Part shown: piece by piece, positions 1 through 10,155 of the stretch
Numbering within the stretch: the stretch's first letter is position 1
How the letters are laid out: the number at the start of each line of letters is the position of its first letter
Origin: Gallalistipes aquisgranensis
Lineage (GTDB): Bacteria > Bacteroidota > Bacteroidia > Bacteroidales > Rikenellaceae
Assembly: GCF_014982715.1 (NCBI RefSeq)
Contig: NZ_JADCJY010000002.1
Span: 496,001 to 560,000, forward strand
DNA: 64,000 nucleotides
Direction: 5' to 3'
Notes under the pieces: generated by a model
Seen by the model: the letters and a program-made list of their open reading frames with translations, nothing else
Database searches by the model: none
What the model was told of the DNA's origin: nothing
Translations under genes and position numbers: made by a program

Positions 1-1
1 A

Positions 2-1879
2 GCGGCCGCGCCCGCGCCCTCCCCGGCGGCGGAAGGGGAGGCGCAGGGAGACTTGTTCGCCGCGTCGCAGTATGCGACGGTGGCCGATACGCCTCACGAC
101 TACCGGATCGTCCGCACGCCGGAAGAGCTGTCCGCCGTGGTGGAACGGCTGAGGGCCCGGGGAGAGTTCTGTTTCGACACGGAGACCACGGGATTCGATA
201 TTTTCGGGGACCGCATCGTGGGCATGTCGTTCAGCATCCGGGCCCATGAGGCGTGGTATCTGCCCTGCGATCCCGTCAATACGGCCGCTTACGCCGCCCT
301 GCTCAAACCGCTTTTCGAGGACGCTTCGGTGGCGAAGATCGGCCAGAACCTCAAGTTCGACATCATGGTGCTCAGCCGCCTCGGTATCCGGGTGCGGGGA
401 TTCAAGTACGACACCATGCTGCTGCACTACCTGCTCGATCCCGAATCGCGCCACAACATGAATTTCCTCTCCCGCACCTATCTGGGGTATGCGCCCGTGG
501 AGATCGAGACCCTGATCGGCCGCGGGGCGAAACAGCTGACGATGGACCGGGTGGCGGTGGAGACCGTGGCGGAGTATGCCGCCGAGGATGCCGACGTGAC
601 CCTCCGGCTGAAGGAGGTGCTGTGGCCGAAGGTGGTGGAGCAGGGGCTGGAGAAGCTCTACCGCGACATCGAGGAGCCCCTGATCGACGTGCTGGCCGAC
701 ATCGAGCTGGCCGGCGTGCGGATCGACTGCGGTATCCTGGCCGACTACGGCCGCCGGCTGAACGAGGAGCTGGGCGGCATCGAGGAGCGTATCCGCGAGC
801 TGGCCGGCGAACCGGCGCTCAACGTCAATTCGGCCCGCCAGCTGGGCGACATCCTCTTCACGAAACTGAACGTCGACCCGAAGCCCAAGCTGACCAAGAC
901 GAAACAGTACCGGACCGACGAGGAGTATCTCCAGATGCTCTCCGACCGTCATCCCATCATCGGGTTGATCCTCGAATACCGGGGCGTCAAGAAGCTCCTT
1001 TCCACCTATGTCGAGGCGCTGCCCCAGCTGGTCAACCCGAAGACGGGCCGCGTCCACGCCTCGTTCAACCAGGCGGTGACGGCGACCGGACGGCTCAGTT
1101 CGACCAATCCCAACCTCCAGAACATTCCCGTGAGGGACGAGAGGGGCCGCGAGATCCGCAAGGCCTTCGTCCCGGCCGACGACGACCACCTGCTGCTATC
1201 GGCCGATTACAGTCAGGTGGAACTGCGGCTGATGGCCCATCTGAGCGGCGATCCGGCCCTGATCGAGGCGTTCCGCCACGGGGAGGACATCCATGCGGCC
1301 ACGGCTTCCCGCCTGTTCGGGGTGCCGCTGCCGGAGGTGACATCCGAGCAGCGTCGGCGGGCCAAGACGGCCAACTTCGGTATTATCTACGGTATTTCCG
1401 CCTTCGGGTTGGCCCAGCGGCTCAACATTCCGCGCACGGAGGCCAAAGAGATCATCGGCGGCTATTTCGCCTCCTACCGCGGGGTGAAGGAGTACATGGA
1501 CCGGGTGATCGCTCAGGCCCGCGAGGACGGTTACGTGAGCACGATTTTCGGCCGGAAACGCTTCCTGGCCGACATCCGTTCCCATAACGCCGTGGCACGG
1601 GGACTGGCCGAGCGGAACGCCATCAACGCCCCGATCCAGGGCAGCGCGGCGGATATCATGAAGCTGGCCATGATCGCCGTACACCGGGAATTCGGGCGGC
1701 TCGGCCTGCGTTCGAAGGTGATCCTGCAGGTGCACGACGAACTGGTGGTGGACCTCTACAAGCCCGAACGGGAGGAGGTGATCCGGGTCGTGGTCGGGGC
1801 CATGGAGCATGCCGCCGCCCTGAAGGTGGCCCTTACGGCCGATTTCGGGGTGGGGGAGAACTGGCTGGAGGCGCACTGA
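2..1879 (+). CDS. polA: DNA polymerase I, 3' part (5' end outside window)
   Basis: This is the proofreading and polymerase portion of DNA polymerase I, which fills gaps during repair and Okazaki fragment processing. The frame is open from base 2, so the N-terminal flap nuclease lies upstream of the window. The first visible codons encode an Ala/Pro-rich linker, the usual junction between domains. The 3'-5' exonuclease domain follows, with an intact Asp-x-Glu motif (FDTETTG, about nt 173-193). Polymerase motif A (DYSQVELR, from nt 1204), motif B (RRRAKTANFGIIYG) and motif C (VHDEL, about nt 1730-1744) are all intact. Because the exonuclease acidic residues are kept, proofreading is probably active, unlike in some Pol I proteins. 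A TTG at 53 could be mistaken for a start but lies inside the frame. The protein ends ENWLEAH. Confidence 0.97.
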   Translation, partial: AAAPAPSPAAEGEAQGDLFAASQYATVADTPHDYRIVRTPEELSAVVERLRARGEFCFDTETTGFDIFGDRIVGMSFSIRAHEAWYLPCDPVNTAAYAALLKPLFEDASVAKIGQNLKFDIMVLSRLGIRVRGFKYDTMLLHYLLDPESRHNMNFLSRTYLGYAPVEIETLIGRGAKQLTMDRVAVETVAEYAAEDADVTLRLKEVLWPKVVEQGLEKLYRDIEEPLIDVLADIELAGVRIDCGILADYGRRLNEELGGIEERIRELAGEPALNVNSARQLGDILFTKLNVDPKPKLTKTKQYRTDEEYLQMLSDRHPIIGLILEYRGVKKLLSTYVEALPQLVNPKTGRVHASFNQAVTATGRLSSTNPNLQNIPVRDERGREIRKAFVPADDDHLLLSADYSQVELRLMAHLSGDPALIEAFRHGEDIHAATASRLFGVPLPEVTSEQRRRAKTANFGIIYGISAFGLAQRLNIPRTEAKEIIGGYFASYRGVKEYMDRVIAQAREDGYVSTIFGRKRFLADIRSHNAVARGLAERNAINAPIQGSAADIMKLAMIAVHREFGRLGLRSKVILQVHDELVVDLYKPEREEVIRVVVGAMEHAAALKVALTADFGVGENWLEAH

Positions 1880-2098
1880 TTCCCGGAGCGGCTTCTCGTT
1901 GCGGGGGCGCGGGGCCCGGGATTCCTTTGCGGTTCCGGAAATGGCTGCGTGGCTTCGGCTTTCCGTCCGTGGTTCCGGAAGCCTTTCTGCGGTTTCCGTC
2001 CGATGCGGAGCGAGGGCGGGTCCGGAAGAATTTTTGTATGGAAAGGGATTCGGCCGTGAAAAACCGGATCGGCCAGAACTTTATTTTAACAAAATGTT

Positions 2099-2106
2099 TA
2101 TCTTTG
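2099..2106 (+). promoter_or_regulatory. Bacteroidetes -7 element for acnA
   Basis: The sequence TATCTTTG matches the TAnnTTTG consensus of the primary Bacteroidetes sigma factor. It lies 28 bp before the acnA start codon in an AT-rich patch of an otherwise GC-rich gap. No clear -33 TTTG stands about 20 bp upstream. Confidence 0.7.
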
Positions 2107-2134
2107 CACAAAACATATTTAACCGAAGGATACT

Positions 2135-4384
2135 ATGTTCGATTTGGATTTGATCGGAAAGGTCTATGGCTCGCTGGCCGGGCGCATCGACCGGGCGAGG
2201 GAGGTGCTGGGACGTCCCATGACACTGGCGGAAAAGATTTTGTATGCGCATTTATACGATCCGGAACAGATCGCGCGGTACCGACGGGGAGAGGATTACG
2301 TCAATTTCGCGCCCGACCGGGTGGCCATGCAGGACGCTACGGCCCAGATGGCGCTTCTCCAGTTCATGAATGCCGGGCGGGAACGGACGGCCGTGCCCGC
2401 GTCGGTGCACTGCGACCACCTGATCCAGGCCGAGAACGGGGCGGGAAGCGACCTGCCGCGGGCCCTCGACACGAACCGGGAAGTGTACGACTTCCTGCGC
2501 ACGGTGGCCGACAAATACGGAATCGGTTTCTGGAGACCCGGGGCGGGAATCATTCATCAGGTGGTGCTGGAGAACTATGCCTTTCCCGGCGGCATGATGG
2601 TGGGTACCGATTCCCACACTCCCAATGCGGGAGGTCTGGGCATGCTGGCGATCGGCGTGGGCGGTGCCGATGCCGTGGACGTGATGGCCGGCATGCCGTG
2701 GGAGCTGAAGATGCCCCGCCTGATCGGCGTGCACCTGAAAGGAAAGCTCGGCGGCTGGGCCGCTCCGAAGGACGTGATTCTGAAACTGGCGGGCATCCTC
2801 ACTGTGAAGGGGGGGACGAACGCCGTCATCGAATATTTCGGCGAGGGGGCCGCGTCGCTCTCCGCCACGGGCAAGGCCACGATCTGCAACATGGGGGCCG
2901 AGGTGGGGGCTACCGCTTCGCTCTTCCCCTACGACGGGCGGATGGCGGAGTACCTGCGGGCCACCGGCCGCGGGGAGGCGGCCGCGCTGGCCGACGGGAT
3001 GGCGGAGTACCTGCGGGCCGATCCGGAGGCGGAGGCCGCTCCCGAACGCTGCTACGACCGGGTGATCGAGATCGACCTTTCGAAACTGGAACCCTATATC
3101 AACGGGCCCTTTACGCCCGATGCGGCCCATCCGATCTCGGAATTCGCCGCCGTCGTGCGGGAGAAGGGGTATCCCCGCCGGATGGAGGTGGGACTGATCG
3201 GGTCGTGTACCAACTCCTCCTATGAAGACCTGGGCCGGGCCGCTTCGGTAGCGCGCCAGGCCGCGGAAAAGGGGTTGGAAGTGAAGGCGCAGTTCATCGT
3301 CAATCCCGGTTCCGAGCAGGTGCTCTGTACGGCGCGGCGCGACGGGATCATCGCCGGTTTCGAGGCGATCGGAGCCGTGGTGATGACCAATGCCTGCGGT
3401 CCCTGCATCGGACAGTGGAATCGCCGTACGGACGATCCGCAGCGGGCCAATTCGATCGTCACCTCGTTCAACCGGAATTTCGCCAAACGGGCGGACGGCA
3501 ATCCCAACACCCATGCCTTCGTGGCCTCGCCCGAGCTGGTGACGGCCCTTACGCTGGCCGGCGACCTCTGTTTCAATCCCCTGACCGACACGCTGACCGA
3601 CCGGGAAGGCAAAGCCGTGCGGCTCGATCCGCCGCAGGCCGATGCGCTGCCGCACCGGGGCATGACGGTGGACGACAACGGTTACGTGGCTCCTTCGGCG
3701 GACGGCAGGTCCGTGGAGGTGACCATCCGGCCCGATTCGCAGCGCCTGCAGGTGCTGAAGCCTTTCGATCCGTGGGACGGAAACGATCTGCACAAGCTGC
3801 CGCTGCTTATCAAGGCGGCGGGCAAGTGTACCACCGACCACATTTCGATGGCGGGCAGCTGGCTCCGTTTCCGGGGACACCTGGAGAATATCTCCGACAA
3901 CCTGCTGATGGGGGCCGTGAACGCCTTCACGGGCGGGACCAACGACGTGCTCAACCAGCTGGACGGAAGCCGCGGGGCCGTGTCGGCCGTAGCCAAGGAT
4001 TACAAGAGGCACGGAATCGGTTCGGTGGTGGTGGCCGAGGAGAATTACGGCGAGGGCTCCTCGCGCGAGCATGCCGCCATGGAACCCCGTTTCCTCGGGG
4101 TCAGGGCCATTCTGGTGAAGTCGTTCGCGCGGATTCACGAGACGAATCTGAAAAAGCAGGGCGTGCTGGCCCTCACGTTCGCCGACAAGGCCGACTACGA
4201 CCGCATCCGGGAGGACGACCGCATTTCGGTGCAGGGCCTTGCGGATTTCGCGCCCGGGAAGCCCCTGCGCGTGGTGCTCGAACACGGCGACGGCACGGAG
4301 GAGGCATTCGAGGCGAACCATACCTACAATCCGCTCCAGATCGAGTGGTTCAAGGCGGGTTCGGCCCTCAATTACAAAGGTTAA
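2135..4384 (+). CDS. acnA: Aconitate hydratase, mitochondrial-type
   Basis: Aconitase isomerises citrate to isocitrate. The 749-residue length and sequence fit the mitochondrial-like aconitase described for Bacteroides fragilis. The three [4Fe-4S] ligands are visible as Cys358 (SCTNSS) and Cys421/Cys424 ([10 protein letters not shown]), and they happen to carry the same numbers as in bovine mitochondrial aconitase. Substrate-binding motifs [11 protein letters not shown] and GEGSSREH are present. The ATG at 2135 follows a good -7 element. icd starts 20 bp downstream and gltA follows, so this is the acnA-icd-gltA cluster that makes 2-oxoglutarate for glutamate synthesis in anaerobes that run only part of the TCA cycle. 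The function is known for the family; the pathway role here is inferred from the neighbours. Confidence 0.97.
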   Translation: MFDLDLIGKVYGSLAGRIDRAREVLGRPMTLAEKILYAHLYDPEQIARYRRGEDYVNFAPDRVAMQDATAQMALLQFMNAGRERTAVPASVHCDHLIQAENGAGSDLPRALDTNREVYDFLRTVADKYGIGFWRPGAGIIHQVVLENYAFPGGMMVGTDSHTPNAGGLGMLAIGVGGADAVDVMAGMPWELKMPRLIGVHLKGKLGGWAAPKDVILKLAGILTVKGGTNAVIEYFGEGAASLSATGKATICNMGAEVGATASLFPYDGRMAEYLRATGRGEAAALADGMAEYLRADPEAEAAPERCYDRVIEIDLSKLEPYINGPFTPDAAHPISEFAAVVREKGYPRRMEVGLIGSCTNSSYEDLGRAASVARQAAEKGLEVKAQFIVNPGSEQVLCTARRDGIIAGFEAIGAVVMTNACGPCIGQWNRRTDDPQRANSIVTSFNRNFAKRADGNPNTHAFVASPELVTALTLAGDLCFNPLTDTLTDREGKAVRLDPPQADALPHRGMTVDDNGYVAPSADGRSVEVTIRPDSQRLQVLKPFDPWDGNDLHKLPLLIKAAGKCTTDHISMAGSWLRFRGHLENISDNLLMGAVNAFTGGTNDVLNQLDGSRGAVSAVAKDYKRHGIGSVVVAEENYGEGSSREHAAMEPRFLGVRAILVKSFARIHETNLKKQGVLALTFADKADYDRIREDDRISVQGLADFAPGKPLRVVLEHGDGTEEAFEANHTYNPLQIEWFKAGSALNYKG

Positions 4385-4404
4385 ACGCATAACGGACACG
4401 ATTT

Positions 4405-5634
4405 ATGGAGAAGATCAAGGTAACCAATCCCGTGGTGGAACTGGACGGGGACGAGATGACGCGGGTGATCTGGAAATTCATCAAGGAGAAGTTGATTCTG
4501 CCCTATCTGGACATCGACATCAAGTATTACGACCTCGGGATCGAAAACCGTGATGCCACGGACGACCGGGTGACGGTCGAGGCGGCCGAGGCGATCCGGA
4601 AGTACAACGTGGGGATCAAATGCGCCACGATCACGCCCGACGAGGCCCGCGTGAAGGAGTTCGGCCTCAGGAAGATGTGGAAGTCGCCCAACGGGACGAT
4701 CCGGAACATTCTGGACGGCACGGTCTTCCGCGAGCCGATCATCTGCCGCAACGTGCCGAGGCTGGTGCCGGGCTGGACACAGCCGATCTGCATCGGGCGT
4801 CACGCTTTCGGCGACCAGTACCGTGCGACGGACGTGGTGACCGGAGGGCGGGGCACGCTGACGATGACCTTCACTGCCGAGGACGGGACGACCCGCAGCT
4901 GGAAGGTGTACGATTTCGCCGGCGACGGGGTGGCCATGTGCATGTACAACACCGATGCCTCGATCCGGGGATTCGCCCATGCCTGTTTCAACATGGCCCT
5001 GAGCAAGGGCTGGCCCCTCTATCTGAGCACGAAGAACACGATTCTCAAACAGTACGACGGCCGGTTCAAGGATATTTTCGAGGAGGTTTACCGGTCGGAC
5101 TACAAGGAGCGGATGGATGCGCTCGGGCTGACCTACGAACACCGGCTGATCGACGACATGGTGGCTTCGGCCCTCAAGTGGAGCGGCGGTTTCGTATGGG
5201 CCTGCAAGAACTACGACGGCGACGTGCAGTCGGACACCGTGGCGCAGGGCTTCGGTTCACTGGGGTTGATGACCTCGGTGCTGGTCACTCCGGACGGAAA
5301 GACGATGGAGGCCGAGGCCGCCCACGGCACCGTGACGCGCCATTACCGGCTTCACCAGCGGGGAGAGGAGACCTCGACCAATCCGATCGCCTCGATTTTC
5401 GCCTGGACGCGGGGGCTGGCGCACCGGGCGGCGCTCGACGGGAACGAGGCACTCCGCCGTTTCGCCGGAGCGCTCGAAGCCGTCTGCGTGGAGACCGTGG
5501 AATCGGGCCGGATGACCAAGGACCTGGCGATGCTGGTCAGGGGGGGGACCGTCGCCCGCGAGGATTATCTCAATACGCAGGAGTTCCTGTCGGCCCTCGA
5601 CGAAGGGCTCCGCAGGAAGCTGGCCGGGGCGTAG
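4405..5634 (+). CDS. icd: Isocitrate dehydrogenase, NADP-type (eukaryote-like)
   Basis: The enzyme oxidatively decarboxylates isocitrate to 2-oxoglutarate. The 409-residue product begins [20 protein letters not shown] and carries the [16 protein letters not shown] segment typical of the eukaryote-like homodimeric NADP-dependent family, rather than the E. coli Icd type. Its length is normal for that family. It begins 20 bp after acnA with no terminator between, so the two genes are probably co-transcribed. Downstream (5667-5685) a short hairpin with 8-bp arms may slow read-through into gltA. Assignment of NADP rather than NAD is by family resemblance only. Confidence 0.95.
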   Translation: MEKIKVTNPVVELDGDEMTRVIWKFIKEKLILPYLDIDIKYYDLGIENRDATDDRVTVEAAEAIRKYNVGIKCATITPDEARVKEFGLRKMWKSPNGTIRNILDGTVFREPIICRNVPRLVPGWTQPICIGRHAFGDQYRATDVVTGGRGTLTMTFTAEDGTTRSWKVYDFAGDGVAMCMYNTDASIRGFAHACFNMALSKGWPLYLSTKNTILKQYDGRFKDIFEEVYRSDYKERMDALGLTYEHRLIDDMVASALKWSGGFVWACKNYDGDVQSDTVAQGFGSLGLMTSVLVTPDGKTMEAEAAHGTVTRHYRLHQRGEETSTNPIASIFAWTRGLAHRAALDGNEALRRFAGALEAVCVETVESGRMTKDLAMLVRGGTVAREDYLNTQEFLSALDEGLRRKLAGA

Positions 5635-5801
5635 GATGCTTTCGGACCGGTCGAAAGCCCGCGGTGCGGAACGGTGTCCGTTCCGTTTCCGGAAGGCCGT
5701 TGTGCGGGGTGTCGGTCTGAAAAATCCATAACAACTTGTTTAATTTCCCGATATTTTGTGTATATTGCGAGGGAATAAATGGAGGATGCCAAGCGAAAAA
5801 G

Positions 5802-7157
5802 ATGGAAATGAAACAGGAATATATCATTTACAAACTCTCGGAGTCGATCAAGACGACGAGCCGGATCGATCCCGATCTGTTCGTAAAGTACAATGTAAAG
5901 AGGGGGTTGCGTAACGAGGACCACTCGGGCGTGCTGGTCGGTCTGACCAAGATCGGCGACGTGGTGGGATACGAGCGCCTGCCCCAGGGAGGGTTGAAGG
6001 CCATCCCCGGCAAACTGGTCTACCGGGGAATCGACGTGGAGGATCTGGTGAAGGGATTCTATGCCGAGAACCGGTTCGGGTTCGAGGAGACGGCCTTCCT
6101 GCTGCTTTCGGGTTATCTGCCCGACAAGGAGGAGGACGAGGTGTTCCGCAGTCTGATCGCCACCTACATGCCGCTGGAGCAGAAGACGAAGATGAACATT
6201 CTCGATCTGGAGGGGCAGGACATCATGAACATCCTGGCGCGCTGCGTGCTGGAAATGTATATTTTCGACCCGGCGCCGGACGACACCTCGCGGGAGAACC
6301 TGATCCGCCAGTCGATCGAGCTGATCGCCCGTTTCCCGACCATCATCGCCTATGCCTATAACGTGGTGCGCCACAGCCGGCAGGGCCGTTCGCTCCATAT
6401 CCGCCACCCGAAGGAGAACCTTTCGGTTGCGGAGAATTTCCTTTACATGCTCAAGGGCGAGTTCACCGACCTGGAGGCGCGGGTGCTCGATCTGGCGCTG
6501 GTGCTCCATGCCGAGCACGGAGGCGGTAACAACTCCACTTTCACGGTGCGCGTGACCAGCTCTTCGGGGACGGACACCTACTCCTCGATCGCCGCGGCGA
6601 TCGGTTCGCTCAAGGGTCCCCTGCACGGCGGTGCCAACAAGGCCGTGACCGACCAGTTCCTCCATCTGAAGGAGACGATCCGGGACTGGACAGACGTGCA
6701 GGAGATCGACGATTACCTGATGAAGATGCTCCGCAAGGAGGTGTATGACAAAAAGGGGCTGATCTACGGTATCGGTCACGCCGTCTACACCGTTTCCGAT
6801 CCGCGGGCCCTGCTGCTCAAGGAGAAGGCCCGCGAACTGGCCGTCGAAAAGGGCCGTGAGCGGGAATTCGCCTTCCTGGAGCTGCTCGAGGAGCGGGCCG
6901 TGGGGTGTTTCATGAACTACAAGGGCAACCAGGTCAACAAGCGGGTCTGCGCCAATGTGGACTTCTATTCGGGTTTCGTGTACGACATGATCGGGCTGCC
7001 GCAGGAGGTCTATACGCCCTTGTTCGCCATGAGCCGCATCACGGGCTGGACGGCCCACCGGATCGAGGAACTCAACTTCGACAGCCGGCGCATCATCCGT
7101 CCCGCCTACAAGAACGTGGCCGAACTGAAGAAATTCCTGCCGCTGAAGAAGCGTTGA
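5802..7157 (+). CDS. gltA: Citrate synthase
   Basis: Citrate synthase condenses oxaloacetate and acetyl-CoA. The 451-residue protein (from ATG 5802, MEMKQEYIIYKLSE) is the Bacteroidetes form. The catalytic histidines lie in KGPLHGGAN and GIGHAVY and the aspartate in NVDFYSGFVYD. An in-frame TTG at 5736 would add 22 residues, but it lies in the promoter-like AT-rich region (TTG at 5736, TATATTGC at 5761), so ATG 5802 or 5808 is preferred. It stands 167 bp after icd and ends before a strong terminator at 7184, so it may have its own promoter while still belonging functionally to the acnA-icd-gltA cluster. Confidence 0.95.
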   Translation: MEMKQEYIIYKLSESIKTTSRIDPDLFVKYNVKRGLRNEDHSGVLVGLTKIGDVVGYERLPQGGLKAIPGKLVYRGIDVEDLVKGFYAENRFGFEETAFLLLSGYLPDKEEDEVFRSLIATYMPLEQKTKMNILDLEGQDIMNILARCVLEMYIFDPAPDDTSRENLIRQSIELIARFPTIIAYAYNVVRHSRQGRSLHIRHPKENLSVAENFLYMLKGEFTDLEARVLDLALVLHAEHGGGNNSTFTVRVTSSSGTDTYSSIAAAIGSLKGPLHGGANKAVTDQFLHLKETIRDWTDVQEIDDYLMKMLRKEVYDKKGLIYGIGHAVYTVSDPRALLLKEKARELAVEKGREREFAFLELLEERAVGCFMNYKGNQVNKRVCANVDFYSGFVYDMIGLPQEVYTPLFAMSRITGWTAHRIEELNFDSRRIIRPAYKNVAELKKFLPLKKR

Positions 7158-7183
7158 CGGCGGCGTCTCCCGTATCGTATCCT

Positions 7184-7213
7184 CCGGCCCTCTCCGCAGG
7201 GCCGGATTTTTTG
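7184..7213 (+). terminator. Rho-independent terminator after gltA
   Basis: An 8-bp perfect GC-rich stem (7184-7191 with 7198-7205), a 6-nt loop and a run of six T form a classic intrinsic terminator 26 bp after the gltA stop codon. Confidence 0.9.
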
Positions 7214-7267
7214 TCGGAATCGGGCGGGGAGAACGGTTCCGGGGTGTAGAAATACCGAACAAATTCG

Positions 7268-7275
7268 TACCTTTG
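7268..7275 (+). promoter_or_regulatory. -7 element of the SGNH/MBOAT operon
   Basis: TACCTTTG fits the TAnnTTTG consensus and lies 23 bp before the ATG at 7299, between the gltA terminator and the first gene of the five-gene operon. Confidence 0.75.
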
Positions 7276-7298
7276 CTGCTCCCGCAGGGGTCGATACC

Positions 7299-8906
7299 AT
7301 GGCAGACGAAAGAGATTATACGTTCCGCACGTTCGGGATCACGGCGACGGTGGTCGTCCTGATGCTGGGTCTGAGTTTCGTGCCCGGGTTCCGGGTAGGC
7401 GGCGTCTGCCTCAAGCGGGCCAATATCGTCTCCGATCTGATCCGGGCCGAAGATTCCTCGGAGCTGCTGATGGCCGATGCCTACTTCGATACCACTTTTC
7501 TCGGCGAGAGCGTCGATGCGGCCAGCGCCGAGAGGATCGACTCGGCCCGTTCCCTGCCTGCGGCGGCCACGCTGGACTGGTCGATCGGCGGACCGGTGCC
7601 TCCGTCGGCGGGCGGAGTGCGGGATTCCGCGGCCGTGCGCCGCCCGTCGTCGCTGGCCGATACGGCCGAAGTGGTGGAGATCGAGGATTTCAGCGGGGAC
7701 GACAGGCAGATGGACCGTTTCTACCGGGCGCTGGGCGAAGCGGACCGCCGCCCGGTGCGGATCGCCGTGCTGGGCGATTCGTTCATCGAAGGGGATATTT
7801 TTACGGCCGATCTGCGGGAGCAGTTCCAGACCCTTTACGGGGGGCGTGGCGTAGGTTTCGTGCCCTTCTCCTCGCCGGTGGCCCAGTTCCGCGGCTCGGT
7901 GAAGCACTCTTTTTCGGGCTGGACGACTTACAGCGTGGTGCAGAAAAAATCGGCGCCCGAGGAGATCCGGGACAAATTTTCCGTTTCCGGTTCGGTCAGC
8001 GTTCCGGACGAGGGGGCCGAGGCCCTGTTCGAGGGAACCTCTTTCCGTCGGCATCTGCAGTTGTGCAGTTCGGCCCGCCTGCTCTTCATCAACGAGGGTC
8101 GCACCGTCGTACACGTGACGGTCAACGACTCCCTGCAACGGCTGTTCCGTCCCGACAGCACGCCTTTCGTGCAGCAGATATGCGTCACGGGCGAGATCCG
8201 TAAGCTGCGGGTGCGTGTCACCGAGCCCGCGGGTTTCTACGGTTACGGCGTGGTGTTCGGCGACGATACGGGCGTGGGGCTGGACAACTATTCGATCCGG
8301 GGCAACAGCGGGCTGGCCCTGTTCGGTACGAACAGCGTGATCGACGCCCAGATCGGCCGTCTGCTCGGGTTCGACCTGGTCGTGCTCCAGTACGGGCTCA
8401 ATGCCATGTCGCCCGAGGCGGGCAGTTACGACGGGTACGGTACCCAGCTCAGCCGGATCGTGGATTTCGTGGAGCGCTGTTTCCCGGGCAGTTCGCTGCT
8501 CGTGATGGGAATCGGCGACCGCAGCACCCGCCAGGAGGGGGAGATGGTCACCATGCCCGGCGTGCCGCTGATGATCGAGGCTCAGCGTGCCGCCGCACGC
8601 CGCAGCGGGGTGGCCTTCTGGAATACGTTCCGGGCGATGGGCGGCGAGGGAAGCATGGCGGCTTTCGTGGAGCGGGGCTGGGCGGCCAAGGACTATACCC
8701 ACATCGGTTTCGCCGGAGGCCGTTACGTCGCCCGCCGGCTGGCCGCCTCGCTGATGCGGGGCGAGGAGGACTATCTCGTGCGGATGGAGGAGCAGCGGCG
8801 GCGCAGGCGGGAAGAGGAACGGCGCCGGCAGGATTCGGTCGTGCGTGCCCTTTCCGCGGCCGATACCCTGGGTGTTTCGAATGTAACCGGCAATGGATAT
8901 GAATAG
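7299..8906 (+). CDS. SGNH/GDSL-family hydrolase, membrane anchored
   Basis: This is a predicted SGNH-fold esterase or acetyltransferase facing the periplasm. An N-terminal hydrophobic segment (about residues 12-31) would anchor it in the inner membrane. Block I (VLGDSFIEG) supplies the nucleophile Ser161, an Asn lies in LQYGLNAMS, and the Asp465-x-x-His468 pair sits in DYTHIGF. The 535 residues are longer than a simple SGNH domain, with about 130 residues of unassigned sequence before block I and a highly charged Arg/Glu-rich tail. It overlaps the next gene, a second SGNH protein, by 14 bp, and an MBOAT acyltransferase follows. In alginate, peptidoglycan and other O-acetylation systems an MBOAT passes acyl groups across the membrane and SGNH proteins attach them. 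The polymer or lipid acylated here is unknown. Confidence 0.82.
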   Translation: MADERDYTFRTFGITATVVVLMLGLSFVPGFRVGGVCLKRANIVSDLIRAEDSSELLMADAYFDTTFLGESVDAASAERIDSARSLPAAATLDWSIGGPVPPSAGGVRDSAAVRRPSSLADTAEVVEIEDFSGDDRQMDRFYRALGEADRRPVRIAVLGDSFIEGDIFTADLREQFQTLYGGRGVGFVPFSSPVAQFRGSVKHSFSGWTTYSVVQKKSAPEEIRDKFSVSGSVSVPDEGAEALFEGTSFRRHLQLCSSARLLFINEGRTVVHVTVNDSLQRLFRPDSTPFVQQICVTGEIRKLRVRVTEPAGFYGYGVVFGDDTGVGLDNYSIRGNSGLALFGTNSVIDAQIGRLLGFDLVVLQYGLNAMSPEAGSYDGYGTQLSRIVDFVERCFPGSSLLVMGIGDRSTRQEGEMVTMPGVPLMIEAQRAAARRSGVAFWNTFRAMGGEGSMAAFVERGWAAKDYTHIGFAGGRYVARRLAASLMRGEEDYLVRMEEQRRRRREEERRRQDSVVRALSAADTLGVSNVTGNGYE

Positions 8907-10155
8907 GATAGTGCGTCATACGGTGGTGGCCGTCCTGTCGTGGAGCCTCGTTCCGGTTCCGGGGGCGGCTGTCCGGGCGGAGGCCGCGGAACCGCTCGCC
9001 CGGGTGGAGATGCCTGCCGTCGCGGAGAGGCTCGTCGATTCGGCGGCGAACCGGATCGCGGACAGTCTCGGCGTGCTGGAGCCCTTCGTGCGTCGGCTCG
9101 TGGCGCTCAGGCAGGGCGGAGAGGGGGTCGTTTCCGTTTTCCACATAGGGGATTCCCACGTACAGGCGGGTTTTCTGACCGATACGCTCCGCATGTTTTT
9201 CCAGCGCGATTTCGGCAGTGCCGGCAGGGGGCTGGTGGCTCCCCTGCGGCTGATCGGGACGAACGAACCGTTCGGTTACCGGATCACGTCGCCCAACCGG
9301 TGGACGGGCTACCGCTGTACGGGAGCGTCCGCCGACTGTCCGGTGGGCGTGACGGCCATGGCCCTGGCGACGGACGAACCGGATGCCCGTTTTACGATTT
9401 CGGCCCGTGACAGTTTTTCGTTGGTGAGGGCGTTCCACCATCCGCATGCGCCGCTGTTGCTGGCACCCGATTCGCTGGCGGCGGGGATCGCCTGCCCCTG
9501 CGGCGATACGGAGGAGATGACGGCCGTGGTGCTCGACCGTCCCGTGACGGAGACGGCCCTTTGGGCCCCGGTGAGGGACAGTCTCTACGATACCCCCGTC
9601 TTCTACGGATTTTCGCTCGAAAACGGCCGTCCGGGCGTGCTGTACCATGCCTCGGGTATCAACGGCACGACGTTCGAACATCTGAACCGCAACGGGGAGG
9701 AGCTGGTGCGGCAGTCGGCCCTGCTGGCTCCCGATCTGATCGTGGTGTCGCTGGGTACCAACGATTCGTTCGGTCGCAATTACAATACGGAATACGTTTA
9801 CCGGCAGATCGTCTCTTTCGTGAGGAGTCTGCAACGGGTCAATCCGGGTGTTCCGCTGCTGCTTACGGCGCCGATGGAGTTTTGCAAAAGGCAATATTCG
9901 AAAGGACGCTACGTGCGGGTGGTCAATCCCAACGGGGCCCGTACGGCCGCTCTGATCGGGCGGGCCGCCGCCGAGTGCGGGGCGGCTTTCTGGGATTTTT
10001 ACCGGGCGGCCGGAGGGGCGGGAGCCAACGGCCGGTGGCAGCAGGCCGGCCTCGTGAGGCGCGACCGCATCCATCTCTCCGAAGAGGGGTACACCCTTCA
10101 GGCCCGGATGCTCTATAACGCTTTTGTGGATTACTATAACCGAATAGTCCGATGA
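8893..10155 (+). CDS. SGNH/GDSL-family hydrolase, exported
   Basis: A second SGNH-fold protein of 420 residues with an N-terminal signal peptide, so it probably acts in the periplasm. The catalytic set is clear: Ser88 in HIGDSHVQ, Asn in SLGTNDSFG, and Asp391/His394 in RDRIHLSEEGY. It overlaps the preceding SGNH gene by 14 bp and the MBOAT gene by 4 bp (ATGA), which indicates translational coupling. An internal ATG two codons in (8899) is an alternative start. The paired SGNH proteins differ strongly outside the motifs, so they may act in sequence or on different acceptors. The role in O-acylation is inferred from operon context. Confidence 0.85.
   Translation: MDMNRIVRHTVVAVLSWSLVPVPGAAVRAEAAEPLARVEMPAVAERLVDSAANRIADSLGVLEPFVRRLVALRQGGEGVVSVFHIGDSHVQAGFLTDTLRMFFQRDFGSAGRGLVAPLRLIGTNEPFGYRITSPNRWTGYRCTGASADCPVGVTAMALATDEPDARFTISARDSFSLVRAFHHPHAPLLLAPDSLAAGIACPCGDTEEMTAVVLDRPVTETALWAPVRDSLYDTPVFYGFSLENGRPGVLYHASGINGTTFEHLNRNGEELVRQSALLAPDLIVVSLGTNDSFGRNYNTEYVYRQIVSFVRSLQRVNPGVPLLLTAPMEFCKRQYSKGRYVRVVNPNGARTAALIGRAAAECGAAFWDFYRAAGGAGANGRWQQAGLVRRDRIHLSEEGYTLQARMLYNAFVDYYNRIVR

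Noticed and set aside
2252-4399. A 715-codon open frame on the minus strand opposite acnA
   Set aside because: The plus strand carries all aconitase motifs; the antisense frame has no recognisable domain and the biased composition of a shadow frame.
5667-5685. Hairpin after icd as a strong terminator
   Set aside because: The stem is only 8 bp with a 3-nt loop and there is no T run; it is at most a weak pause before gltA.
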